NCBI GenBank assembly: GCA_963665555.2
Contig: OY762308.1
Coordinates: forward strand, 3,100,001 to 3,164,000
Length of the DNA stretch: 64,000 nucleotides
Direction: 5' to 3'
Source of the DNA: CAXXXW01 sp963665555
GTDB taxonomy: Bacteria; Pseudomonadota; Alphaproteobacteria; Thalassobaculales; Thalassobaculaceae
Below the pieces are notes generated by a model. The model was not told the DNA's origin, ran no database searches, and was given only the letters and a program-made list of their open reading frames with translations. Below, piece by piece: positions 28,536 through 40,294 of this stretch (within the stretch, counting starts at the first letter, position 1; each line of letters starts with the position of its first letter). The position numbers and the translations under genes are program-made.

Positions 28536-29710
28536 CGGTCGATCTCCCCGAACACGATATCCAGCGAGCCGATGATGGCCACGGTGTCGGCCAGCATGTG
28601 CCCCCGGGAAAGGTAGTCCATCGCCGACATGAAGGCGAAGCCGGGCGCGCGGATCTTGCAGCGGTAGGGCTTGTTGGAGCCGTCCGAGACGACATAGACG
28701 CCGAACTCGCCCTTCGGCGCCTCGACGGCGGTGTAGGTCTCGCCGGCGGGGACGCGGTAGCCCTCGGTGTAGAGCTTGAAGTGGTGGATCAGCGCCTCCA
28801 TGGAGCGCTTCATCTCGCCGCGCGGCGGCGGCGCCACCTTGCGGTCGGCGGTCTTGACCGGGCCGTCGGGCATCTCCTCGACGCATTGCTCGACGATGCG
28901 CAGGCTCTGGCGCATCTCCTCCACCCGCACCAGGTAGCGGGCGTAGCAGTCGCCGGTCTTGCCGATCGGGATGTCGAACGCCATCGCGTCGTAGGCGTCG
29001 TAGGGCTGCGACTTGCGCAGATCCCAGGGCAGGCCCGAGGCGCGCAGGCACGGCCCGGTAAAGCCGAGGCTGTGCGCCTCCTCCGCCGTCACCTTGCCGA
29101 TGTCCACCGTGCGCTGCTTGAAGATGCGGTTGTCGGTGAGCAGCGTCTCCATGTCGTCGATGAAGTTCGGGAACTTCGCCGCCCAGTCCGCGATGTCGTC
29201 GAGCAGGCCGGCGGGCAGGTCCTGGTGGACGCCGCCGGGGCGGAAATAGGCCGCGTGCAGCCGCGCCCCCGAGGCGCGCTCGTAGAACTCCATCAGCCGC
29301 TCGCGCTCCTCGAAACCCCAGAGCAGCGGCGTCATCGCGCCCACGTCCAGCGCGAAGGTGGTGACGTTGAGCAGGTGGTTCAGGATGCGCGAGAGTTCGG
29401 CGTAGAGCACGCGGATATACTGCCCGCGGCGCGGGACCTCCAGGCCCAGCAGCTTCTCGACGGCGAGCGCGTAGGCGTGCTCCTGCGACATCGGCGCGAC
29501 ATAGTCCAGCCGGTCGAAATACGGCACGGCCTGGAGCCAGGTCTTGTGCTCGATCAGCTTCTCGGTGCCCCGGTGCAGCAGGCCGATATGCGGGTCGGCG
29601 CGCTCCACCACCTCGCCGTCCATCTCCAGCACCAGCCGCAGCACGCCATGGGCCGCCGGGTGCTGCGGGCCGAAATTGAGGGTGAGCGGCTTGATCGCGG
29701 TCTCGCTCAT
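28532..29710 (-). CDS. nuoD: Complex I subunit NuoD (49-kDa)
   Basis: A 392-aa peripheral subunit that lines the quinone site with NuoB. It begins MSETAIKPLTLNFGPQHPAA, with the His of FGPQHPAAHGVLR at the quinone headgroup. LHRGTEKLIEHKTWLQ and the C-terminal end IGSLDIVFGEIDR are typical. ATG at 29710 overlaps nuoC by 4 nt. Its stop overlaps nuoE. NuoD is separate from NuoC here, unlike the CD fusion of enterobacteria. Confidence 0.97.
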   Translation of the reverse strand: MSETAIKPLTLNFGPQHPAAHGVLRLVLEMDGEVVERADPHIGLLHRGTEKLIEHKTWLQAVPYFDRLDYVAPMSQEHAYALAVEKLLGLEVPRRGQYIRVLYAELSRILNHLLNVTTFALDVGAMTPLLWGFEERERLMEFYERASGARLHAAYFRPGGVHQDLPAGLLDDIADWAAKFPNFIDDMETLLTDNRIFKQRTVDIGKVTAEEAHSLGFTGPCLRASGLPWDLRKSQPYDAYDAMAFDIPIGKTGDCYARYLVRVEEMRQSLRIVEQCVEEMPDGPVKTADRKVAPPPRGEMKRSMEALIHHFKLYTEGYRVPAGETYTAVEAPKGEFGVYVVSDGSNKPYRCKIRAPGFAFMSAMDYLSRGHMLADTVAIIGSLDIVFGEIDR

Positions 29711-30336
29711 CGCCCGTCCTCCGCCGCGCCGTCCGGGCCGGCCGGCATCGCGGCGCGCGCGCCCTCCCAGGGGCTGAGGAAGTCGAAGTCGCGGAAGTCC
29801 TGCGCCAGCTTGACCGGCTCGTACACCACCCGCTTGCGCTCGTCGTCGTAGCGCACCTCGACATGGCCGGTGAGCGGGAAGTCCTTGCGCATCGGGTGGC
29901 CCTCGAACCCGTAGTCCGTCAGCAGGCGGCGCAGGTCGGGGTGGTCCGAGAAGAAAATCCCGTACATGTCCCACGCCTCGCGCTCGTTCCACTCGGCGGA
30001 CATGAACAGGCCGCTGGCGGTCGGCACGGGCGTGTCCTCGCCCACCGCGACCTTCACCCGGACGCGCAGGTTGTGGTTCACGCTCAACAGGTTGTAGACG
30101 ACCTCGAAGCGGGGGTCGCGGTCCGGGTAGTCGGCGCCGCAGAGGTCCGCCAGCGTCTTGAACAGGCATTGCGAATCGTCGCGCAGGAAGGCGAGGACGC
30201 GGAGGAGCGTGTCGGGCCGCGCCCGCAGCTCCAGCTCGTCGCCGGACCAGCCGGCGCCGTCCAGCGCGTCGGCGAGCCGCGCCGACAGGTGCTCCGCCAG
30301 CTCCGCGAGCGCCGGCGGCGGCTCAGCGCGGGCCAT
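29707..30336 (-). CDS. nuoC: Complex I subunit NuoC (30-kDa)
   Basis: A 209-aa peripheral subunit. The family signature WNEREAWDMYGIFFSDHPDL is followed by TDYGFEGHPMRKDFPLTG, the most conserved part of the 30-kDa family. It contacts NuoD and stabilises the quinone-binding module. It lies 42 bp after nuoB and overlaps nuoD by 4 nt. Confidence 0.96.
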   Translation of the reverse strand: MARAEPPPALAELAEHLSARLADALDGAGWSGDELELRARPDTLLRVLAFLRDDSQCLFKTLADLCGADYPDRDPRFEVVYNLLSVNHNLRVRVKVAVGEDTPVPTASGLFMSAEWNEREAWDMYGIFFSDHPDLRRLLTDYGFEGHPMRKDFPLTGHVEVRYDDERKRVVYEPVKLAQDFRDFDFLSPWEGARAAMPAGPDGAAEDGR

Positions 30337-30378
30337 GGCCGCCCCGCCCCGCCGAAGCCCGGCCGGACCGGCCCCCGC

Positions 30379-30927
30379 TCACCGCGCGATCGTCCCGGTG
30401 CGGCGGATCTTGCGCTGCAGCTGCATCAGCCCGTACAGCAGCGCCTCCGCCGTCGGCGGGCAGCCGGGCACATAGACATCGACCGGCACGATGCGGTCGC
30501 ACCCGCGCACCACCGAATAGGAATAGTGGTAGTAGCCGCCGCCGTTGGCGCAGGACCCCATGGACACGACCCAGCGCGGCTCGGCCATCTGGTCGTACAC
30601 CTTGCGCAGGGCCGGGGCCATCTTGTTGGTCAGCGTGCCGGCGACGATCATCACGTCGGACTGCCTGGGGCTGGGCCGGAACACCATGCCGAAACGGTCG
30701 AGGTCGTAGCGGCTGGCGGCGGAATGCATCATCTCGACCGCGCAGCAGGCCAGCCCGAAGGTCATCGGCCAGAGCGATCCGCTGCGCGCCCAGTTGAACA
30801 GCTTGTCCGCCTGGGCGACCACGAACCCCTTCTCGCGCAGGTCGTCGCCGACGGCGCGCAGGATGGCGTCCTGGTCGGCCCCCGGCGGGACCGGGCGGCG
30901 CGACGCTTCCGGGACGGTCACTCCCAT
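30379..30927 (-). CDS. nuoB: Complex I subunit NuoB (PSST, cluster N2)
   Basis: A 182-aa subunit carrying the terminal 4Fe-4S cluster N2 that reduces quinone. Ligands are the tandem Cys in GLACCAVEMMHSA plus GSCANGGGYYHYSYSVVRGC and VPGCPPTAEALLYG. ATG at 30927 gives MGVTVPEASRR; the first 10 nt overlap the end of nuoA. An upstream in-frame extension would lie inside nuoA. Confidence 0.97.
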   Translation of the reverse strand: MGVTVPEASRRPVPPGADQDAILRAVGDDLREKGFVVAQADKLFNWARSGSLWPMTFGLACCAVEMMHSAASRYDLDRFGMVFRPSPRQSDVMIVAGTLTNKMAPALRKVYDQMAEPRWVVSMGSCANGGGYYHYSYSVVRGCDRIVPVDVYVPGCPPTAEALLYGLMQLQRKIRRTGTIAR

Positions 30928-31283
30928 TCCAGCGCTCCCTTCCTCCACTCGTAAACGAAGCCGACGGTCAGGATGGCGAGGAAAACCATCATCGACCAGA
31001 ACCCGAACATCCCGATGGCGCCGAGCGACACCGCCCAGGGGAACAGGAAGGCCACTTCGAGGTCGAAAATGATGAACAGGATGGCGACCAGGTAGAAGCG
31101 CACATCGAACTGGCCGCGCGAATCGTCGAACGCCTCGAAGCCGCATTCGTAGGCCGAGACCTTCTCCGAATCGGGCCGCTGCCGGGCGACGACGAGCGAG
31201 GCGACGACCGCCGCGACCGCCATGCCGGCGGCGACGCCGATGAAGATCAGGATCGGCAGGTATTCGCGCAGAAGCTCCGTCAT
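30918..31283 (-). CDS. nuoA: Complex I subunit NuoA
   Basis: A 121-aa membrane subunit with three helices. The loop KVSAYECGFEAFDDSRGQFD holds the conserved Cys and acidic residues near the quinone channel; FYLVAILFIIFDLEVAFLFP follows. It is the first gene of the nuo operon. ATG at 31283 lies about 90 nt downstream of the tRNA-Asp 3' end on the same strand, so readthrough from the tRNA region or a promoter in that gap could drive it. Confidence 0.95.
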   Translation of the reverse strand: MTELLREYLPILIFIGVAAGMAVAAVVASLVVARQRPDSEKVSAYECGFEAFDDSRGQFDVRFYLVAILFIIFDLEVAFLFPWAVSLGAIGMFGFWSMMVFLAILTVGFVYEWRKGALEWE

Positions 31284-31372
31284 CGCCCCCATCCCGGTCC
31301 GCCCCGGCCCGGAACGGGGAACGGGGCGCGCCCGCCCGGCGCGTTCGCGCGCGCTTGTCGGGGCGGGGGAAG

Positions 31373-31450
31373 TGGCGGGAGTGACGGGACTCGAACCCGC
31401 GGCCTCTGGCGTGACAGGCCAGCGCTCTAACCGAACTGAGCTACACCCCC
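31373..31450 (-). tRNA. tRNA-Asp (GTC)
   Basis: Full cloverleaf on the minus strand. The acceptor GGGGGTG pairs with CACTCCC, with one G-U. The D-arm is GCTC-type, the anticodon stem is CTGGC/GCCAG around CTGTCAC (anticodon GTC), and the T-arm is GCGGG-TTCGAGT-CCCGT. Discriminator G is followed by an encoded CCA. Confidence 0.97.
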
Positions 31451-31611
31451 GCGCGACCGCCCCGCGCCGTGCTTCGGCGGGACGCGCCCGTTTACCGGCC
31501 CCGCCCGGCCCTGTCAAGCGGTTGTCCGGCGCGATTCCGCCCGGTCCGGCGGAGGAGAACGCGCCCGGCCCGCGCCGCGCCGCCGCGCCGGACGGGGCGG
31601 CCACCCGGCGG

Positions 31612-31683
31612 TGGGCGCTGGCGGAGTCGAACCGCCCCTCTCCTCGGTGTAAACGAGGCGCTCTGCCGCTGAGCCAAGCGCCC
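31612..31683 (-). tRNA. tRNA-Val (TAC)
   Basis: Cloverleaf on the minus strand with acceptor GGGCGCT/AGCGCCC, anticodon stem CCTCG/CGAGG around TTTACAC (anticodon TAC), T-loop TTCGACT, and discriminator A. CCA is not fully encoded (the genome reads ACCG). It lies between hup and tRNA-Asp on the same strand. Confidence 0.96.
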
Positions 31684-31718
31684 GCGCGCTCCGTCCCCCC
31701 GGGCCGGCGGGCCGGCGC

Positions 31719-31991
31719 CTAGTTCAGCGCGTCCTTCAGGGTCTTGCCGGCCTTGAACTTCGGCTGCCGCGCCTCGCCGATCCGGATTTTCTCGCCGGTG
31801 CGGGGGTTGCGCCCCTCGCCGGCCGGGCGCACGGCCACGGTGAAGTTGCCGAAGCCGATCAGGCGGACGTCGTCGCCGCCCTTCAGGGCTTCCGTAATGT
31901 TCCGTATCACCGAGTCGACCGCGCCTCCCGCCGCCGGCTTGGAAAGGCCGGTGTCGCCGGCGACCCGGGCGATAAGATCGTTCTTGTTCAC
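31719..31991 (-). CDS. hup: DNA-binding protein HU
   Basis: A 90-aa nucleoid protein that bends DNA. It starts MNKNDLIARVAGDTGLSK and has the dimer core IGFGNFTVAVR and the arm signature GRNPRTGEKIRIGEARQPKF, which intercalates the minor groove. Length and sequence are standard. It lies 145 bp downstream of lon on the same strand, the common alphaproteobacterial arrangement. Confidence 0.97.
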   Translation of the reverse strand: MNKNDLIARVAGDTGLSKPAAGGAVDSVIRNITEALKGGDDVRLIGFGNFTVAVRPAGEGRNPRTGEKIRIGEARQPKFKAGKTLKDALN

Positions 31992-32136
31992 GGCTGCCCC
32001 CCTTGTTCGGAAAAATGAACCGCCCCCGTCGGTTCGCGAGCGCGCGACGATACGACCGGCCCGGAAGGAGCGTCAACCCGCAATCCCGCGCCGTCGCGCG
32101 CGGCCCGGAAGCCGCCGCGCGGCGCGGGCCGGGCGG

Positions 32137-34545
<2,409 letters not shown>

Positions 34546-34622
34546 GTGCGGGGCCGCCCCTTCGCGCGGGTGTCGGGCGCGGGCCGGCCGGGGGGCGCCG
34601 CGGGTTCGGTCTTTTTTCCGGT

Positions 34623-34642
34623 CCGGTCCCGGCCGGGACCGG
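34623..34642. repeat. 20-nt perfect palindrome between clpX and lon
   Basis: CCGGTCCCGGCCGGGACCGG is its own reverse complement and could form a hairpin or cruciform. A run of T lies on its plus-strand left flank (34610s), so on the transcribed minus strand the hairpin is followed by A, not U. It is therefore not a standard terminator of clpX. Confidence 0.55.
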
Positions 34643-34681
34643 GGCCCGCGGGGCCAGCGCCCGCGGGCCGGCCGCGCGCCC

Positions 34682-35950
34682 TCAGGCGCTGTCGCTCAGG
34701 TCCTCCCGCCGCTCGGCGTGGACCGTGATCGGCGGGGAGCCGTTCTCGACGACATCGGCGCTGATGATGATCTCCTCGATGTCGTCCGCGCTGGGCAGGT
34801 CGAACATCGGGTCGAGCAGGATGTTCTCCAGGATGGAGCGCAGGCCGCGCGCGCCGGTCTTGCGCTCGATCGCCTTGCCGGCGATGCCGCGCAGCGCGTC
34901 GTCGCGGAACTCCAGCCGCACGTTCTCCATCTCGAACAGGCGCTGGTACTGCTTGACCAGCGCGTTCTTCGGCTTGGTGAGGATGTCGACCAGCGCCCCC
35001 TCGTCGAGGTCGTCCAGCGTCGCCAGCACGGGCAGGCGGCCGACGAATTCCGGGATCAGGCCGAATTTCAGCAGGTCCTCCGGCTCGACCCCGCGCAGGA
35101 TTTCGCCGGTGCGCCGGTCGTCCGGGTCGCGCACATCGGCGTTGAAGCCGATCGAGGAGCCGCGGCCCCGGGCCGAGATGATCTTGTCCAGCCCGGAGAA
35201 GGCGCCGCCGCAGATGAACAGGATGTTGGTGGTGTCCACCTGCAGGAACTCCTGCTGCGGGTGCTTGCGCCCGCCCTGGGGCGGCACGCTGGCGACCGTG
35301 CCCTCCATGATCTTCAGCAGCGCCTGCTGCACGCCCTCGCCCGACACGTCGCGCGTGATCGAGGGGTTGTCGGACTTGCGGCTGATCTTGTCCACCTCGT
35401 CGATATAGACGATGCCGCGCTGCGCCCGCTCGACATTGTAGTCGGCGGACTGGAGCAGCTTCAGGATGATGTTCTCCACGTCCTCGCCCACATAGCCGGC
35501 CTCGGTCAGCGTGGTGGCGTCCGCCATCGTGAAGGGCACGTCGATGATGCGGGCCAGCGTCTGCGCCAGCAGCGTCTTGCCGCAGCCGGTGGGGCCGATC
35601 AGCAGGATGTTGGACTTGGCCAGCTCCACGTCGTTGTTCTTCTGGCCGTGCGACAGGCGCTTGTAGTGGTTGTGGACGGCGACCGAGAGGATGCGCTTGG
35701 CGTGGTCCTGGCCGATCACGTAGTCGTCCAGCACCTGGCGGATGTTGGCCGGCGTCGGCACGCCGTCGCGCGATTTGACCAGCGTGGTCTTGTTCTCCTC
35801 GCGGATGATGTCCATGCACAGTTCGACGCACTCGTCGCAGATGAACACCGTCGGCCCGGCGATCAGCTTGCGCACCTCGTGCTGGCTCTTGCCGCAGAAC
35901 GAACAGTACAGTGTGTTCTTGGAGTCGCCGCCGCTGCCCGATTTGCTCAT
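34682..35950 (-). CDS. clpX: ClpX ATPase subunit of Clp protease
   Basis: A 422-aa AAA+ unfoldase that feeds ClpP. The N-terminal zinc-binding domain has the Cys4 pattern in YCSFCGKSQHEV and FICDECVELC. Walker A is LIGPTGCGKTLLAQTLA and Walker B is IVYIDEVDKIS. The pore loop is GYVGEDVEN, and the ClpP-docking loop is near LIPEFVGRLPV. It lies downstream of clpP with a 118-bp gap. Confidence 0.98.
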   Translation of the reverse strand: MSKSGSGGDSKNTLYCSFCGKSQHEVRKLIAGPTVFICDECVELCMDIIREENKTTLVKSRDGVPTPANIRQVLDDYVIGQDHAKRILSVAVHNHYKRLSHGQKNNDVELAKSNILLIGPTGCGKTLLAQTLARIIDVPFTMADATTLTEAGYVGEDVENIILKLLQSADYNVERAQRGIVYIDEVDKISRKSDNPSITRDVSGEGVQQALLKIMEGTVASVPPQGGRKHPQQEFLQVDTTNILFICGGAFSGLDKIISARGRGSSIGFNADVRDPDDRRTGEILRGVEPEDLLKFGLIPEFVGRLPVLATLDDLDEGALVDILTKPKNALVKQYQRLFEMENVRLEFRDDALRGIAGKAIERKTGARGLRSILENILLDPMFDLPSADDIEEIIISADVVENGSPPITVHAERREDLSDSA

Positions 35951-36068
35951 GGCGTTCCGATCCGCTCCCGTCGATCCGCCGCGATGTTAGCCCCGGCGGC
36001 CCCGACCGCGCAATGGCGAATGCCGCGCCCCCGCCCGCGGCCCGGAAACGGGGGCGCCCGCCGGCCCG

Positions 36069-36710
36069 TCAGGCCGGCCCGGCCGCGCCCTCCGGCCCGA
36101 CCGGCCGCTTCTCGACCACCTCGTCGATCAGCCCGAAATCGAGCGCCTCGCGCGGCGTCATGAAGTTGTCGCGGTCCATCGCCGACTCGATCTTCCGCAT
36201 CGTGCGGCCGGTGTGCTTCACATAGACCTGGTTCAGGCGCGCGCGGGTGGCGAGGATTTCCTTGGCGTGGATCTCGATGTCGGTCGCCTGGCCCTGGAAG
36301 CCGCCCGAGGGCTGGTGGACCATCACCTTGGAGTGGGGCAGGCAGTAGCGCTTGCCCTTGGCGCCGGCGGCCAGCAGCAGCGACCCCATGGAGGCCGCCT
36401 GGCCGATGCAGACGGTCGAGACGTCCGGGCGGATGTACTCCATCGTGTCGTACATCGCGAGGCCCGAGGTCACGAGGCCGCCGGGCGAGTTGATGTACAT
36501 GGCGATGTCCTTTGAGGGGTTGTCCGCCTCCAGGAACAGCAGCTGCGCGCACACCACGCTCGCCACCGCGTCGTTGATCGGGCCGACCACGAAGACGATC
36601 CGCTCCTTCAGCAGGCGGGAGTAGATGTCGTAGGCCCGCTCGCCGCGGTTGGTCTGCTCCACCACCATTGGGATCAGGCTGCTCATGTACGGGCCTTCGT
36701 CTCGGTTCAT
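36069..36710 (-). CDS. clpP: ClpP proteolytic subunit
   Basis: A 213-aa serine protease forming the tetradecameric chamber. The catalytic Ser is in GQAASMGSLLLAAG, the His in LPHSKVMVHQPSGG, and the Asp in FMTPREALDFGLIDEV. The N-terminus reads MNRDEGPYMSSLIPMVVEQT. ATG 36710 is preferred, but ATG 36686 (MSSLIP) would give nearly the mature enzyme. The gene lies between tig and clpX on the same strand. Confidence 0.97.
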   Translation of the reverse strand: MNRDEGPYMSSLIPMVVEQTNRGERAYDIYSRLLKERIVFVVGPINDAVASVVCAQLLFLEADNPSKDIAMYINSPGGLVTSGLAMYDTMEYIRPDVSTVCIGQAASMGSLLLAAGAKGKRYCLPHSKVMVHQPSGGFQGQATDIEIHAKEILATRARLNQVYVKHTGRTMRKIESAMDRDNFMTPREALDFGLIDEVVEKRPVGPEGAAGPA

Positions 36711-36785
36711 GGCTCGATGCCTCGGTTCGCGGCGGGCCGGCGCGCCCCGCATAGCACGGCGGGCGGCCGGAAGTCCCGCGCCTTC

Positions 36786-38351
<1,566 letters not shown>

Positions 38352-38394
38352 CGCTTCCGTCCGATCCGTCCGGTCCCATGGGGGCGCGCCGCGG

Positions 38395-38476
38395 TGCGGG
38401 CGAAGGGATTCGAACCCCCACGGCTTGCGCCACCGGATCCTAAGTCCGGCGTGTCTACCGGTTCCACCACGCCCGC
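38395..38476 (-). tRNA. tRNA-Leu (TAG)
   Basis: Class II tRNA on the minus strand with acceptor GCGGGCG/CGCCCGC, anticodon stem CCGGA/TCCGG around CTTAGGA (anticodon TAG), a variable arm containing GGCGCAAGCC, and T-loop TTCGAAT. Discriminator is A; CCA is not fully encoded. It lies 43 bp upstream of tig. Confidence 0.96.
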
Positions 38477-38570
38477 CCGCCGGCGTGGGGGCGCGGCCCG
38501 CCGGCCGGCGGACCCCGCCCCGTCCCGCGCGCCGGCATGGCTAAAGGAACCCGCCGCCCGCGTCAACAAG

Positions 38571-38608
38571 CGACACGGCCGGGGGGCCGAGGCCCCCCGG
38601 CCGTGTCG
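38571..38608. repeat. Perfect 18-bp hairpin in the tRNA-Leu/mcd intergenic region
   Basis: CGACACGGCCGGGGGGCC at 38571-38588 is the exact reverse complement of 38591-38608, with a 2-nt apex. There is no T-tract on either side. The whole 319-bp gap 38477-38795 carries no gene I can support, only this hairpin, two short palindromes and a tandem repeat. The hairpin could end transcription of the malonyl-CoA decarboxylase mRNA. Confidence 0.75.
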
Positions 38609-38627
38609 CCCCGGCCTCGCGCCGGGG
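38609..38627. repeat. Interspersed palindrome, CCCCGGC-N5-GCCGGGG copy
   Basis: 7-bp arms around the 5-nt loop CTCGC, followed directly by CCCAG. It belongs to the same family as the copies at 38759, 48203, 53370 and 53462. It abuts the 18-bp hairpin. Confidence 0.7.
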
Positions 38628-38695
38628 CCCAGCGGCTCCGGCGCGAAGGGAAGGGCCGCGAGCAAGCGGCGACGGGGCGCCGCCCTTTCCGGCAG

Positions 38696-38740
38696 CCCCC
38701 GAACGGCAAGCGCCGGGGCCCCCCGAACGGCAAGCGCCGG
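38696..38740. repeat. Two-copy tandem repeat, 24-bp period
   Basis: The 21-nt block ending CGAACGGCAAGCGCCGG, with its C-run in front, occurs at 38696-38716 and 38720-38740. It lies between two palindromes of the interspersed family. Confidence 0.7.
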
Positions 38741-38758
38741 CGCCCTTGCCCCCCTGGA

Positions 38759-38777
38759 CCCCGGACCGAATCCGGGG
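38759..38777. repeat. Interspersed palindrome, CCCCGGA-N5-TCCGGGG copy
   Basis: 7-bp arms around the loop CCGAA, preceded by CTGGA, mirroring the CCCAG after the 38609 copy. The two copies thus bracket a 131-bp segment, the same inverted layout as the pair at 53370-53480. Confidence 0.7.
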
Positions 38778-38795
38778 CGCGGGCGCCGCCCTCCG

Positions 38796-40214
38796 TCAAT
38801 CGCGGAGCAGCGCGCGGACGGACGCGCTTCGCGCCGCCGCGCCGTCGCGGGCGTAGGCGGCGCTGTTCGCCTCGATGTCGCCGAGGCGGTAGAGGTAGTT
38901 GACCATCAGCCCGTGCGACTGGGCGAGGCCGCGCCCGGAGCGGTCGCCCATCCAGTTCAGCCGCTCGATCCGCGCGCCGTTGGCCAGGTGGAAATGCGCC
39001 ACCGAGTCGCGCGCGCGGCCGCCGCGCCCCTTCTCCGTCGCGAGGTAGAGGGCCGCGAGCCGCTTCAGCGGCTCCTCCAGCTCCGCCGCCGCCGGGCCGT
39101 CGAACCCGTCCGCCCAGGCCAGCAGGCCGGAGAGCAGCGCGCCGTCGTCCGCCCCCTCGCCCCGCGCGCGGAGCGCCTTGCGCGCCGCCGGCGTCAGCAG
39201 CGCCGCGTCCGGCTCCGCCATCCGCCCGGCCAGCCAGCGCGCGAAGCCCGGGATCGGCGACAGCGTGGCGAAGGTCCGCAGGTTGGGGAACTCGCGCCCC
39301 AGCGCCTCCACCACGCGCTTGATCAGGAAGTTGCCGAAGCCGATCCCGGCCAGGCCGCGCTGGGCGTTGGAGATCGAGTAGAAGATCGCCGTGTCGGCGG
39401 CTCGCGGATCGACCGGCGGGGCCGATTCGTCGAGCAGCCGGTCGACGCTCGCCGACATGCCGTTGTCCAGCGCCACCTCGACGAAGATCAGCGGCTCGTC
39501 CGGCATGTTGGGATGGAAGAAGGCGAAGCAGCGCCGGTCGGAATCGAGCCGGTTCTTCAGGTCGTCCCAGGACCGGATGGCGTGCACGGACTCGTAGGCG
39601 ATCAGCTTCTCCAGCAGGCTGGCGGGCGAGCGCCAGTCGATCCGGCGCAACTCCAGCAGCCCGATGTCGAACCAGCGCGCCAGCATCTCGCGCAGGTCGT
39701 CGGCCAGCGGCGCGATCGACGGGTCGTCCGGGACCGCGCGCAGCATCTCGGCGCGCAGGTCGACCAGGAACTTCACGCCGTCGGGCAGCGTGGTGAAACG
39801 GCCGAGCAGCGCCCGCCAGCGCGGCTCCAGCGCCGCCCGCAAGGCGCGCTCGGCCGCGCGCCGGGCGGCGGGGTCGGTCCCGGCGCGGCGCGCCGCCTCC
39901 ATGGCGGCGTCCACCGCGGCCCGGTCGGTGTCGAACCCGGCCGCCAGTTCGGCGAGGAAGCGCGCCCGGCCGGTCGCGTTCAACCCGGCGTAGAGGCGGC
40001 CCAGCCCGGCGGCCCGGGCCCGGGCCGAGGCCTCGTCGCCCGGCGCGTCCACGCAGGCCTCCATCTCCGCCCGCGCCCGGGCCAGGTCGTCCTCCGGCAG
40101 GTCCGGGCGGGGCTGGCGCGAGATGTAGCGCCGCGTGGTGTCCGACAGTTCGGCCCAGGCGCGGGCGAGGTTGGCGCGGGCGCGGTCGAGCGGGCCGGGG
40201 CGGTCGTCGGGCAT
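38796..40214 (-). CDS. Malonyl-CoA decarboxylase
   Basis: A 472-aa enzyme converting malonyl-CoA to acetyl-CoA and CO2 (MCD/MatA family). The N-terminal half is the helical oligomerisation domain. The catalytic acetyltransferase-like domain contains FAFFHPNMPDEPLIFVEVAL, FYSISNAQRGLAGIGFGNFL, the Ser of FATLSPIPGF and the His of VAHFHLANGARIERLNW, matching the Ser-His pair of the family. ATG 40214 gives MPDDRPGPLDRA. There are no matB or matC malonate genes nearby. It is 80 bp downstream of the NAD(P)HX repair gene on the same strand. Confidence 0.93.
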   Translation of the reverse strand: MPDDRPGPLDRARANLARAWAELSDTTRRYISRQPRPDLPEDDLARARAEMEACVDAPGDEASARARAAGLGRLYAGLNATGRARFLAELAAGFDTDRAAVDAAMEAARRAGTDPAARRAAERALRAALEPRWRALLGRFTTLPDGVKFLVDLRAEMLRAVPDDPSIAPLADDLREMLARWFDIGLLELRRIDWRSPASLLEKLIAYESVHAIRSWDDLKNRLDSDRRCFAFFHPNMPDEPLIFVEVALDNGMSASVDRLLDESAPPVDPRAADTAIFYSISNAQRGLAGIGFGNFLIKRVVEALGREFPNLRTFATLSPIPGFARWLAGRMAEPDAALLTPAARKALRARGEGADDGALLSGLLAWADGFDGPAAAELEEPLKRLAALYLATEKGRGGRARDSVAHFHLANGARIERLNWMGDRSGRGLAQSHGLMVNYLYRLGDIEANSAAYARDGAAARSASVRALLRD

Positions 40215-40294
40215 GGCGGGCCTCGAAGGGGCGGCCGCGGGCGCGGCCGGAGCGTTCGCCGGACCGGCCTGTATGGCCCTTCCGGCGGGATTTT

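Noticed and set aside
31373..31452. tRNA-Asp read with acceptor GCGGGGG/CTCCCGC, one register off
   Set aside because: That register leaves a C discriminator and misplaces positions 8-9. The GGGGGTG/CACTCCC register gives the standard D-arm position, a G discriminator and an encoded CCA.
34623..34642. 20-nt palindrome as a clpX terminator
   Set aside because: On the transcribed strand the stem is followed by A residues, not U; the T-run is on the wrong side. It is listed as a repeat only.
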